Assembly: GCA_035516965.1 (NCBI GenBank) | Contig: DATIZR010000096.1 | Location: 1-37,611 of the forward strand | Direction of reading: 5' to 3' | Length of the DNA stretch: 37,611 nt | Origin: Nitrospirota bacterium | GTDB lineage: Bacteria > Nitrospirota > UBA9217 | In this document: positions 1 through 8,286 of the stretch, in pieces | How the letters are laid out: the number at the start of each line of letters is the position of its first letter | Position numbering within the stretch: the first letter of the stretch is position 1 | Translations under genes and position numbers: made by a program | The notes under the pieces: generated by a model | The model's input: the letters and a program-made list of their open reading frames with translations, nothing else | Database searches by the model: none | What the model was told of the DNA's origin: nothing

Positions 1-141
1 TCCGTCCTCGAACAAGCCCTCGGTCAGTTCGTCCACGGGCACGGAGAAGTGCTGCCACAATCCCGGATAATCCATGAACTTGAAGTCCACCATCAATGCC
101 TTGTTCTCTTTTGCCAGCTTCAATACGTCCTTTGGTGTCAT
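1..141 (-). CDS. glnA: Glutamine synthetase, N-terminal 47 residues (runs off the window)
   Basis: Only the first 47 codons are present; the rest lies beyond base 1. The start MTPKDVLKLAKENKALMVDF and the following WQHFSVPVDEL are typical of the beta-grasp N-terminus of type I glutamine synthetase, the ATP-dependent enzyme that makes glutamine from glutamate and ammonia in the cytoplasm. I chose the ATG at 141-139 because AGGAGG lies 5 bases upstream (147-152) and this matches the family's usual start. The gene follows glnB on the same strand, the classic PII-glutamine synthetase arrangement. Oddly, the reading frame stays open upstream to 330 (see next entry), so a longer product is possible. 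The family call is secure; the start is likely but not certain. Confidence 0.9.
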   Translation of the reverse strand, partial: MTPKDVLKLAKENKALMVDFKFMDYPGLWQHFSVPVDELTEGLFEDG

Positions 142-330
142 TGTATCCTCCTGTTCTGAAATTCGTACAGAGACCGCCATGGTCTTTTGCTTGCCTGCAT
201 TCGTGGCACGTCGAGCAATCGCCGGTTTCTTTTTCGCCGATTTTTTCCCAGTCGATTTCTTGGCTGTTGCCTTCTGGACGGCTTTCCCGGTACCGCGCTT
301 TCCCCCCGTTTTTTTCTTTCCCTTTTTCAT
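142..330 (-). other. Lysine-rich open frame fused in-frame to glnA
   Basis: From an ATG at 330-328, one base after the glnB stop, 63 codons run without a stop straight into the glnA start. The encoded stretch is strongly basic: 17 of its first 49 residues are lysine, with runs such as MKKGKKKTGGKRGTGK and KKSAKKKPAIARR, then a neutral tail ending in SEQEDT. The composition resembles histone H1-like or AlgP-like tails. There is no well-placed ribosome-binding site for ATG 330, whereas the internal glnA ATG has a strong one. It is either a true N-terminal extension of glutamine synthetase, a translated leader, or a chance open frame in the glnB-glnA gap. The strong lysine bias argues against pure chance. 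Confidence 0.45.
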
Positions 331-331
331 A

Positions 332-769
<438 letters not shown>

Positions 770-817
770 TTAAAAAATGATCAACAGCTTAAAAAAAAGG
801 CAGAGGATAAAGCACTA

Positions 818-3800
818 TCAGCTCCGGACCTTTTCGCTTTTCCTGGTCTTTTCCTCGCGCTCGATCCTTTCGCCCTCGGCGAGAAACTTCGACGATATCT
901 CCCGTTCGATATCGCTCTTCAGCTGGTGGAGCGAGATGGAGCCGCCCCGCTGCAGTTCCGCGATCTTTTCGGCTGTGTCCCGGTAATGCCGGTCGGCAGC
1001 ATAGACCTTCTGGAACTCCCGGAGCGCATGTTCCTGGTCGCCGGCGCCCTGGAAGGCAAGGCCGAGGTCATAGCACATGCTGAGATGGTCCTGGGCTGAA
1101 GCTCCGTATTCCTCGGCGCAGTTCAACGCGTTCTGGATCTCCGTGATCGCGTTCTGGTAGTCGCCCTGTTCCAGATAGCACAGTCCCAGCATGTAGCGGC
1201 TCAGGACGTACTTCGGCTCTTCCTGCGGCGTCATGATGAATTCGCTGATTGCGTCGTCGAGCAGCCCCATTTCCTTGTACGCGATGCCGAGGTTATAGTG
1301 GGTGTCCACATCCTCCTTGATCGACTGCTGCTCGACTCCCCGCTTGAACTCTTCAAAAATGTCGTCCAGGCTCTGGTCTTCGGGAGAAGAGGGCGGAGGC
1401 GGAACGTTGACGCTGCTCAACTCGTCGCGGAGCTCAGACGCAAGGTCGAAGAAGTCACCCGAGCCCGATGCCGCTGCTGCCGCCGGCTTCTCATCGGAGA
1501 TGCTGCCCATGTCGTTCAGTTCCGCGCCGAGGTCGAAGAAATCCTCTTCGGTCCGCTGCTGAACAGGGGCCGCCTGCGCCAGCGGAGGCGGGGCCGGTTC
1601 CCGGGCGATCGGGACAAATGGGGCTTTCGGAGGCTCCGGCGCTGCTTTCTCCCGGGCGGGTGACGACTTCTGCTTGAGCTGCGCTATCTCCTGCATGAGC
1701 TGCCGGACGGCCTCGTCATCGGAAACGCTGGATGCCATCTCCTCCTGAGGCGCGTTCGCGGCTCCCAGAGCCTCAAGGCCCTCGAGCCCGTCGACCGCTT
1801 CCGCCAGCTTCGAGAATTCCTGGGCGTCTTCCTGGTCCCGTTTCAGCTCTTCGATCCGCGCCTGGGCCTGCGCGTGATCCGGAGCGTACCCGAGGATCTT
1901 TTCATAGTCCCTGCGGGCCTCATCGAACAGACCCTGCTGGTAATAGAATTCCGCTTCGGCCCATATCTCGCTGATATCGACCGTCTCTCCCTGCGGCCCC
2001 CCGGCCGGCGCCGGCGGCATGACCGGAACGGGCTCGTCCAGCATCTCCGGCCCGGACTGGATCGCGAACGCGTCGTCCGCCGCCGGCTGCTTCTCTGTGA
2101 ATTCCTGCGGGGCGAAAGGCTGTCCGACCGGCAGATCGGGCGCCGCGAACGGATCGTCGAATGTGATTTCCTCCGGCTCGGGATGCCGCGCCTGGGGCGG
2201 CCCATCGAAGCTCAGGTCCTGCCCCGCGGAGGGGGCCGGGAAGGCAATCTCCTCCCCGCCGGAACCGGTCTCGAAATCCGCAGGATTCTCTGCCGGCTGT
2301 TCAGTGACCGGGACTGCCTCCTCGGAAATGCCCGCCCCGGCCTGGTTCGTGGCCGCGAAGTCCTGGAGACCGGCGGGAGCTTCAGCAGCTTCTGTGGCGA
2401 GGCGGGCCTTGAGCTCAGGATGGGAGGGGGCCATGGATGCGGCTGCGTGCAGGATCTCATCGACCTGGTCCTGCCGCCCCTGCTTCGCGTAGAGATCGGC
2501 AAGGGCCAGCATGTGAGTCACGGCCTTGGACATGTTCCCGATATCGGCGTAGAGATCCCGCAGCTTGATGCGGACCTGCGCGCTCTCGGGATACCCTTTG
2601 GCCATACCCTCGAGCTGCTCGAGCGCCTTCTTCGAGAGACCATATTTGACCAGAACGTCGACTTCCGTCAATGCCTCAATGATAGCCGGATCCTCGGCTT
2701 CCGGCATTGCGGGGGTCGCCGGGGCTGCGGGGGGCACCCACTCAGCAGCCTCCGGTGCTGCCGCAGCAGGTGCAGCCTCCTTGACCACGGGCGAAGCCGG
2801 TGCAGGTTCGGGCTCCGGCTGCGGCTGCAGCTGCTTGAGCAGACGTTTCGCCTCGCCGTGGTCCGGCACCAGTTCGAGGGACCGGGCGAGAACGTCTTTC
2901 GCCTCCTCGTTCCCCCCGTCCTCGATCAGGATCTGCCCGGCCAGAACGAGCTGCTCGGCCGCGGCATCATGCCGGCCGATGGTCTTGTAGAGTGCGCTCA
3001 ATGCGCGCCTGCCGTCCACGGTGCGGGGCGCCTCGGAGATGAACCGCTTGAGAATCTCCTCTGCGGCATCGAGGTCCTTGCTCTCAATCCTCATGTTGGC
3101 AAGGGACGAGACCTCGACGAACGCCTTGCCGTAGTCCTTCTGGGCGATATAGAGCTGATAGAGCTTTTCGCGGAGATCGCCGCGGCCGGGCTCCTTGGCG
3201 AGGAGCTTCTCATAGACCTCGGCAGCCTCCGCCCCGCGGCCGGCCTTCGCGAGCGCGTCGAGATAGCGTTCCGCGAGCTCTGCGTTCGACGGATCGCTTT
3301 CGAAGGCAGGCTTGAGCGCCTTGCAGGCCTCCACGAACTTGCCTTCCTTGTAGTAGACCAGTCCGGCCTTGTGGTAGACGTCCTTATTATTCGGGTCCAG
3401 GGCCAGCGCCTTCTCGAAGAGCTGGCGCGCCTCGTTGAACGCATCCTTGGAGACATGCACATCGGCGGCCTGCAGGTAAGCATCGACCGCTTCTTTTTTC
3501 ATACCCTCTTTCGCGTACATGTCCGCGAGCTTGATCCGGAAGGCAATGTTCGACGAGTTCAGGTCGGCCATCTTCCTGTAGATGCCGAGGGCCTTCTCCT
3601 TGTCGTTGTTCTGGGTATAATGGCCGGCGACGATCTTGTAACTTTCGAGCGCGTTGCCCGTGAGACCCTTTTCGGCGTTCAGATCGCCGAGGGCGAGGTG
3701 AGCTTCGATCTTCTTCGGATCGATGTTGAGGACCTTCTTGTACAGCGCAATCGCCTTGGAAGAGAAGCCGTCGGCGGCAAGGATGTCGGCGGCCTTCTGG

Positions 3801-3985
3801 TAGGCCTCGACGGCTTCAGGCTTGGAGTTCTTTTTCAGGCACAGGTCGCCTATCGTGTTGAAAATGTTCGCGTCGTTGGGTGATTCCTTGGCGATCTTCT
3901 TCCACTCCGCGATCGACTTGTCGAACTGGCCCTTGGCGGCAAACTTCTGCGCTTCCTTGATGATGGCGTTCCTGTCAATAGCCAT
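818..3985 (-). CDS. Giant tetratricopeptide-repeat protein (1055 aa)
   Basis: This soluble protein shows no signal peptide or membrane segment. Residues 1-390 are a near-continuous array of TPR helices (for example YQKAADILAADGFSSKAIAL and LYKKVLNIDPKKIEAHLALG). A proline/alanine/glutamate linker follows (about 390-435), then more TPRs (435-535), a long acidic proline-rich stretch (540-690), a short TPR pair (690-740), another linker with two FFDL..EL motifs (EEDFFDLGAEL, GDFFDLASEL), and a C-terminal TPR block (890-1030) containing THYNLGIAYKEMGLLDDAIS. The C-terminal module resembles large TPR scaffolds of delta-proteobacteria and myxobacteria, some linked to type IV pili. A scaffold role is inference and the partner is unknown. 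No Shine-Dalgarno is seen; a promoter lies almost directly on the start codon. It is divergent from def. Confidence 0.85.
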   Translation of the reverse strand: MAIDRNAIIKEAQKFAAKGQFDKSIAEWKKIAKESPNDANIFNTIGDLCLKKNSKPEAVEAYQKAADILAADGFSSKAIALYKKVLNIDPKKIEAHLALGDLNAEKGLTGNALESYKIVAGHYTQNNDKEKALGIYRKMADLNSSNIAFRIKLADMYAKEGMKKEAVDAYLQAADVHVSKDAFNEARQLFEKALALDPNNKDVYHKAGLVYYKEGKFVEACKALKPAFESDPSNAELAERYLDALAKAGRGAEAAEVYEKLLAKEPGRGDLREKLYQLYIAQKDYGKAFVEVSSLANMRIESKDLDAAEEILKRFISEAPRTVDGRRALSALYKTIGRHDAAAEQLVLAGQILIEDGGNEEAKDVLARSLELVPDHGEAKRLLKQLQPQPEPEPAPASPVVKEAAPAAAAPEAAEWVPPAAPATPAMPEAEDPAIIEALTEVDVLVKYGLSKKALEQLEGMAKGYPESAQVRIKLRDLYADIGNMSKAVTHMLALADLYAKQGRQDQVDEILHAAASMAPSHPELKARLATEAAEAPAGLQDFAATNQAGAGISEEAVPVTEQPAENPADFETGSGGEEIAFPAPSAGQDLSFDGPPQARHPEPEEITFDDPFAAPDLPVGQPFAPQEFTEKQPAADDAFAIQSGPEMLDEPVPVMPPAPAGGPQGETVDISEIWAEAEFYYQQGLFDEARRDYEKILGYAPDHAQAQARIEELKRDQEDAQEFSKLAEAVDGLEGLEALGAANAPQEEMASSVSDDEAVRQLMQEIAQLKQKSSPAREKAAPEPPKAPFVPIAREPAPPPLAQAAPVQQRTEEDFFDLGAELNDMGSISDEKPAAAAASGSGDFFDLASELRDELSSVNVPPPPSSPEDQSLDDIFEEFKRGVEQQSIKEDVDTHYNLGIAYKEMGLLDDAISEFIMTPQEEPKYVLSRYMLGLCYLEQGDYQNAITEIQNALNCAEEYGASAQDHLSMCYDLGLAFQGAGDQEHALREFQKVYAADRHYRDTAEKIAELQRGGSISLHQLKSDIEREISSKFLAEGERIEREEKTRKSEKVRS

Positions 3986-3992
3986 AAAGTGT

Positions 3993-4022
3993 AAAATACC
4001 ACAAAGGTCATCTGGGTGTCAA
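3993..4022 (-). promoter_or_regulatory. Sigma-70-type promoter of the TPR gene, near-leaderless
   Basis: On the minus strand a perfect TTGACA (4022-4017) is followed after 18 bases by TATTTT (3998-3993). Only 7 bases separate the -10 hexamer from the ATG at 3985, so transcription would begin at or within a base or two of the start codon. The absence of a Shine-Dalgarno fits a leaderless message. Confidence 0.5.
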
Positions 4023-4079
4023 TACGAAGCTCTTATCTTACGCCTTGATTTTCAATATAAATCATGTTACATATGACCC

Positions 4080-4604
4080 ATGACCGTGAGAGATATCCGA
4101 AAATTTCCCGAAGCCGTGCTGCGCACGAAAACGGGCCGGGTGACGGACTTCGACAATTCTCTTGAGCGCCTGATCGAGGATATGGTTGAAACCATGTACG
4201 CTGCGCCCGGCGTAGGACTTGCCGCGAATCAAGTCGGGGTGTCGCTCCAGCTCGCGGTGATCGACGTGACCACGCGTGACGACCGGGACAAGGGCAAACA
4301 CCAGCCGCTCATCGTGATCATCAATCCCGAGATACTGTCCATGGAAGGATCCATTGTCGAGGAAGAGGGCTGTCTCAGCATCCCCGATTATGCCGAGTCG
4401 GTCAAGCGTGCGGCCAGGGTCAAGGTACGCGCTCTGGACCGGGGCGGCAAACCCTTCGAGATCGAAGCCGACGGGCTGCTCGCAAAAGCCCTGCAGCACG
4501 AGATCGACCATCTCAACGGCCTGCTCTTCGTGGACCGGCTGAGCCCGCTCAAAAAAAGCATCTTCAAGCGAAGGTACAAGAAGGCAGTCGTGGAAAAGGC
4601 GTAA
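4080..4604 (+). CDS. def: Peptide deformylase
   Basis: This 174-residue protein is a normal-length type 1 peptide deformylase, the metalloenzyme that removes the N-formyl group from nascent proteins. All three family motifs are present: GVGLAANQVG (residues 44-53), EEGCLS (95-100, metal ligand Cys98) and QHEIDHLNG (139-147, ligands His140 and His144, catalytic Glu141). The start ATG at 4080 gives the expected N-terminus MTVRDIRKFPEAVLR; no Shine-Dalgarno is obvious. It is followed by fmt, the enzyme that adds the formyl group, in the very common def-fmt pair, here separated by about 150 bases holding a degenerate repeat element. Confidence 0.96.
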   Translation: MTVRDIRKFPEAVLRTKTGRVTDFDNSLERLIEDMVETMYAAPGVGLAANQVGVSLQLAVIDVTTRDDRDKGKHQPLIVIINPEILSMEGSIVEEEGCLSIPDYAESVKRAARVKVRALDRGGKPFEIEADGLLAKALQHEIDHLNGLLFVDRLSPLKKSIFKRRYKKAVVEKA

Positions 4605-4605
4605 G

Positions 4606-4751
4606 CAAAAGCCCCCAAATTTCCAAATCTCAAAATCCGGATAAGCTCCAAATTTCAGGCTGCGAACAAATGTTTCCGCTTCCTGTTCCTGTTTGCTCCG
4701 TGGGCATGGGGTTTTGGAGTTTATGGGGCGCGTGGTGCTTTGGGATTGCAA
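4606..4751. repeat. Degenerate CCAAAT/ATTTGG intergenic element
   Basis: The def-fmt gap is rich in CCAAATTT and CCAAATCTC words on its left side and in TTTTGGAGTTTATGGGG and GCTTTGGGATT on its right, so the two halves are roughly inverted. This style of short CCAAATC/GATTTGG element recurs in gaps of many environmental genomes. It carries no convincing coding signal of its own, although the fmt frame is open through part of it. Confidence 0.4.
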
Positions 4752-4753
4752 TT

Positions 4754-5692
4754 ATGAGACTGGTCTACATGGGTACTCCCCGGTTCGCCGTGCAGCCCCT
4801 GCTGGCCCTGCATCAGGCCGGTCATCAGATCGTCGGTGTCGTGAGCAGAACCGACAAGCCCGCGGGAAGGGGCCGTATGGTCGCGGTGCCCGAGGTAAAG
4901 CAGGCGGCCCGCGAACTGGGGCTCACCGTGCTTCAGCCGAAGCAGGTGCGCGATCCGGAATTCATCGAGACGCTCCGGGGGCTCGCGCCTGAGGCAATCG
5001 TCGCTGCCGCCTACGGGCAGATCCTGCCAAAGGCGGTCCTGGACCTTCCCCGCTACGGCTGCATCAATATCCATGCGTCGCTCCTTCCGGCGTACCGCGG
5101 TGCAGCCCCGATCAACTGGGCCATCATTCGCGGCGACCGGGAGACGGGCGTGACGATCATGCAGATGGACGAGGGCATGGATACCGGCGCTATCCTGCTG
5201 CAGGGGATCGTCCCCATCGAAGAAGAGGACACCACTGGCACGCTAACAGAGAAACTGTCCTCACGGGGCGCGGAGCTCATTACCAGCGCGCTGCCCCGGA
5301 TCGCCTCGGGCTCGCTCATGCCGAAAGCCCAGGACCAAGCAAAGGCAAGCCTCGCGCCGCTCTTGAGCAAGCATGACGGCCTGATCGACTGGACGCTGTC
5401 CGCTAAGGAGATCCACAACCGGGTGCGGGGATTCAAGCCCTGGCCGGGCTCCTTCACGTTCCTCGACGGAGCTGTGGTCAAGATACTGAGAACCGAGGTC
5501 CTGCCCGGCAGCAGCGAACCCGGATGCATCTTCGCTCCGTCCGGAAAAACGATGGAGGTCGGTACGGGCGAGGGTATGGTCCGCATCGTTACGATCCAGC
5601 CCGCGGGCGGAAAGCCGATGCCGGCGGCCGCTTTCCTGAGCGGGCACCGGAATATAGCGGGAAGGAAGTTCTCAAGAACCGAACAGCCGTGA
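4754..5692 (+). CDS. fmt: Methionyl-tRNA formyltransferase
   Basis: The 312-residue product transfers a formyl group from 10-formyl-tetrahydrofolate to initiator methionyl-tRNA. The Rossmann-like formyltransferase core starts MRLVYMGTPRFAVQPLL; the catalytic region INIHASLLPAYRGAAPINWA carries the Asn-x-His pair and the SLLPxYRG loop, followed by the conserved aspartate segment QMDEGMDTGAILLQ. The C-terminal OB-like domain (roughly 205-312) includes VRGFKPWPGSFT. The frame is open 28 codons further upstream to 4670, but that part reads through a repeat element and the family normally begins at MRLVYMG, so I place the start at 4754. It follows def and precedes a DUF116 gene. Confidence 0.95.
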   Translation: MRLVYMGTPRFAVQPLLALHQAGHQIVGVVSRTDKPAGRGRMVAVPEVKQAARELGLTVLQPKQVRDPEFIETLRGLAPEAIVAAAYGQILPKAVLDLPRYGCINIHASLLPAYRGAAPINWAIIRGDRETGVTIMQMDEGMDTGAILLQGIVPIEEEDTTGTLTEKLSSRGAELITSALPRIASGSLMPKAQDQAKASLAPLLSKHDGLIDWTLSAKEIHNRVRGFKPWPGSFTFLDGAVVKILRTEVLPGSSEPGCIFAPSGKTMEVGTGEGMVRIVTIQPAGGKPMPAAAFLSGHRNIAGRKFSRTEQP

Positions 5693-5801
5693 GGGATCAG
5701 GCGTCAGGGGAAAGGACAAATACCGTCGATTTTTTCCGCACCTGCCACCTACCGCCTTAGTAACTAACAAATCAAATTCTTTGCACAACGGCAAGAAAAT
5801 T

Positions 5802-5910
5802 TCTCGCAGAGGCGCAGATCTCACAGAGAAAATCAAAAAATAATTCGCCATGAAAACTTTCGGGTTTGGTTTTAAACTCTGCGTCCTCCGCGTGCTCCGC
5901 GAGAGACGCC
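5802..5910. repeat. Inverted-repeat intergenic element (GCAGAGGCGCAGA type)
   Basis: The left arm TCTCGCAGAGGCGCAGA (5802-5818) is matched imperfectly by a right arm beginning TCTGCG (5878) and ending GCGAGA (5904). The roughly 270-base gap between fmt and the DUF116 gene is otherwise unremarkable. The element produces a spurious minus-strand frame (5772-5957) with the tell-tale peptide LCEICASARNFLA. Confidence 0.55.
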
Positions 5911-5962
5911 TTTAGCTTGTGGTTTTGATCCGGCTTGTCCGGGTCAGGGCATTTCAAAGATT

Positions 5963-6742
5963 ATGTCTGAACCTAAAAAACGCATCTTCATCGGTCTTAT
6001 CGTCTTCACCGTGCTGCTCATCACCGCGGTCACCGTGGGGCTGTACCTGATACCCTATATCGGGCTCAGGAACATCCATCCCCTCGCTCCGCAGGTCGTC
6101 TGCTACAGCATGGGCGCCGTGCTCAGCACGCTCATCCTCGGCGTTGCGCTGCTCATCTTCACGCTCATCCGGGGGAGGGAGATCTTTTTCGCGTCGCGGC
6201 TAAGGGGCATCGTGATCGAAGTGCTCTTCCCCATCATGATCGTGCTCGGCAGGCTGCTCGGCCTCTCGAAGGAGAAGGTCCAGCAGTCCTTCGTCGAGGT
6301 GAACAACCTCCTGGTAAAGGCCAAATGCAGAGAAGCGCGGCCCCGCCGCATCCTGCTCCTCATGCCGCACTGCCTCCAGTTCAATGACTGCGCCATCAAG
6401 ATCACAACGGACGCCTACAAGTGCGCGGCCTGCGGCAAGTGCAAGATCAAGGACCTCGTGATGCTCGCAAAAAAACACGATGTGCACCTGTCCGTCGCCA
6501 CCGGGGGCACCCTCGCCCGGCGCCGGGTTGCCGAGGCCAGGCCGGAGGCGATCATCGCCGTTGCCTGCGAACGCGACCTGACGAGCGGCATCCAGGACGC
6601 CTACCCCCTGCCGGTGATCGGCATCCTGAACGACCGCCCCTTCGGCCCCTGCTTCAACACCAGCGTGGACATCAGCAAAGTTGCCGAGGCCCTCGAATTC
6701 TTCGCCACCGGCAGCTGCGAGCCCCGTGGTGCCGAAGGATAA
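5963..6742 (+). CDS. DUF116-family membrane protein with Cys cluster
   Basis: The 259-residue protein has two clear N-terminal membrane helices (about residues 9-31 and 47-70) and a third hydrophobic stretch near 83-100 (IVIEVLFPIMIVLGRLLGL). A cytoplasmic DUF116 domain follows. It contains MPHCLQFNDCAIK, the cysteine motif KCAACGKCKIKD, a VATGGTLARRR segment, ACERDLTSGI, and the conserved end NDRPFGPCFNTSVD. The cysteines suggest metal or Fe-S binding, but the biochemical function of DUF116 is not established. Its place between fmt and rsmB, with a short overlap into rsmB, recurs in Nitrospirota and delta-proteobacterial genomes, hinting at a translation-linked or membrane-linked role. I do not assign one. 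Confidence 0.88.
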   Translation: MSEPKKRIFIGLIVFTVLLITAVTVGLYLIPYIGLRNIHPLAPQVVCYSMGAVLSTLILGVALLIFTLIRGREIFFASRLRGIVIEVLFPIMIVLGRLLGLSKEKVQQSFVEVNNLLVKAKCREARPRRILLLMPHCLQFNDCAIKITTDAYKCAACGKCKIKDLVMLAKKHDVHLSVATGGTLARRRVAEARPEAIIAVACERDLTSGIQDAYPLPVIGILNDRPFGPCFNTSVDISKVAEALEFFATGSCEPRGAEG

Positions 6743-8054
6743 CGCGCGGGAGTCGGCTCTCGCCGTTCTCTCCCGCGTGGAACAGGGCGGGTTCGCAGAC
6801 CCGCTGCTGGAGCAGGCACGTACGCGGTTCGATCAGCGCGACAGCTCGTTCATCCTCGAGCTCGTCAACGGCGTGCTGAGGCACCGGCGGCATCTCGACT
6901 GGATCCTCGATCAATTTTCCCCGCAGCCCCTTTCCCGTACCGACGTCCGGACCAGGAACATCCTTCGTCTCGGCGCTTACCAGATGCTCTTTCTCGACAG
7001 GGTCCCGGTCAGCGCCGCCGTGAACACCGCCGTCGAACTCGCAAAGACGCACGGCGGGAAAAGCGGCTATGTGAACGGCCTGCTCCGGAACCTGGACCGG
7101 CGCAGGAGCACGATCGTCGATCCGCCTTCCAAGGACATCGTGAAGCGGCTCTCCATCCTCCATTCCCATCCCGCCTGGCTGGTACGGAGATGGGTGGCGC
7201 GGTTCGGCGCTGAGAGAACGGAAGCCCTGCTCCGGGAAAACAACGTCCCTTCTCCGCTCGTGATCAGGACCAATACGCTCAGGACGACCCGGGACAAGCT
7301 CAGGGCCTCGCTCGAATCGGAGGGTGCGGCAGCAAGCGAGACTGCCTATTCGGCCGAGGGACTCCGGGTCCAATCGTCGCCCGGTCTCCGCTCGCTTACG
7401 GCGTATCAGAAGGGCTGGTTCATGGTACAGGATGAAGCGGCACAGCTTATCGGCATAATGACGGCCCCCCGGCCGGGCGAAGCCGTGCTCGACGTCGGAG
7501 CGGCGCCTGGAGGAAAGGCCACTCACCTGGCAGAGCTCATGGGGAACATCGGCACGATCACGGCGCTTGAGATCGATCCCGGCCGCATCGGAAAGATCCG
7601 TGAGAACTGCGAACGGCTGGGCACGTCCATCATCAAGCCGGTCACGGGTGATGCGACAGCCTACGGGGAAGGCACCTACGACCGGATATTGATCGATGCC
7701 CCCTGCTCCGGTCTTGGCGTGCTCAGAAGGCACCCGGACGGTCGGTGGCACAAGGGTGAGGACACGATCCGGGAGCGCGCTGATCTCCAGCGAAGGATCC
7801 TCGCGAACTGCGCGGGTCTGTTGAAGCCCGGCGGTGTCCTGGTCTATGCGACATGCACGACGGAACCCGAAGAAAATGAAGCCGTGATCGATGATTTCAT
7901 CGCCAGGTCTCCGGAATTCTTCCTGGCCGACCCCCGCCCGCACCTCCCGGCTCCGGCGGTCAGGCTTGTTGACGGCCGCGGTTTTTTTCGGACCTTTCCG
8001 GAGGAGTCCGCCCTGGATGGTTTTTTCGGTGCCCGGCTGGTGAAAAAAACTTAG
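6726..8054 (+). CDS. rsmB: 16S rRNA (cytosine(967)-C(5))-methyltransferase
   Basis: This SAM-dependent enzyme methylates C967 of 16S rRNA. An N-terminal NusB-like RNA-binding domain (about residues 1-140, with RHRRHLDWILDQFS and NILRLGAYQMLFLDRVP) is followed by a RsmB/NOP-type methyltransferase domain: LDVGAAPGGKATHLAEL (SAM binding), IDAPCSGLGVLRRHPD (motif IV Cys) and YATCTTEPEENE (catalytic motif VI Cys). The open frame begins at an ATG at 6681, but that start would overlap DUF116 by 62 bases and add a low-complexity SNSSPPAAASP leader. The GTG codons at 6726 and 6729 give a typical N-terminus (VPKDNARESALAVL) and only a 14-17 base overlap, so I prefer 6726. The family call is certain; the start is moderately sure. 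Confidence 0.93.
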   Translation: MVPKDNARESALAVLSRVEQGGFADPLLEQARTRFDQRDSSFILELVNGVLRHRRHLDWILDQFSPQPLSRTDVRTRNILRLGAYQMLFLDRVPVSAAVNTAVELAKTHGGKSGYVNGLLRNLDRRRSTIVDPPSKDIVKRLSILHSHPAWLVRRWVARFGAERTEALLRENNVPSPLVIRTNTLRTTRDKLRASLESEGAAASETAYSAEGLRVQSSPGLRSLTAYQKGWFMVQDEAAQLIGIMTAPRPGEAVLDVGAAPGGKATHLAELMGNIGTITALEIDPGRIGKIRENCERLGTSIIKPVTGDATAYGEGTYDRILIDAPCSGLGVLRRHPDGRWHKGEDTIRERADLQRRILANCAGLLKPGGVLVYATCTTEPEENEAVIDDFIARSPEFFLADPRPHLPAPAVRLVDGRGFFRTFPEESALDGFFGARLVKKT

Positions 8055-8057
8055 CCT

Positions 8058-8087
8058 CAGGCCTTCCCGGGCCGGGTTCAAGGCCTG
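8058..8087 (+). terminator. Stem-loop just after rsmB
   Basis: CAGGCCTT (8058-8065) pairs perfectly with AAGGCCTG (8080-8087) around a 14-base GC-rich loop, starting four bases after the rsmB stop. No T-run follows directly, so it may be an RNA-stabilising or weak termination structure rather than a classic terminator. The remainder of the gap to 8286 shows only AT-rich sequence. Confidence 0.35.
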
Positions 8088-8286
8088 CACCTGAGCAAGC
8101 ACCTGTTTCGTCATGGGCGTGTCCCTGTAACTCTCTGTCAATAAAGCTTTTTTTGTTTTTTTATTTTCTGGATTCTTGACCGTGTTCCTGCGCGGCTATT
8201 GCCGTTTTCTATTTGAAAATTGAACCGGTCAGCAACCAAACCTCTTGCTTCTTATAATGATTCTGAGTAAAATGGGTCCTTAACTC

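Noticed and set aside
1874-3883. 669-codon plus-strand frame across the TPR gene
   Set aside because: Rich in Arg, Leu and Gly without domain motifs; the minus-strand TPR reading explains the sequence.
5772-5957. 61-codon minus-strand frame after fmt
   Set aside because: Its peptide (LAEHAEDAEF, LCEICASARNFLA) is a translation of the inverted-repeat element, a well-known type of false gene.
6672-8141. 489-codon minus-strand frame opposite rsmB
   Set aside because: Antisense shadow; rsmB has both catalytic cysteine motifs on the plus strand.
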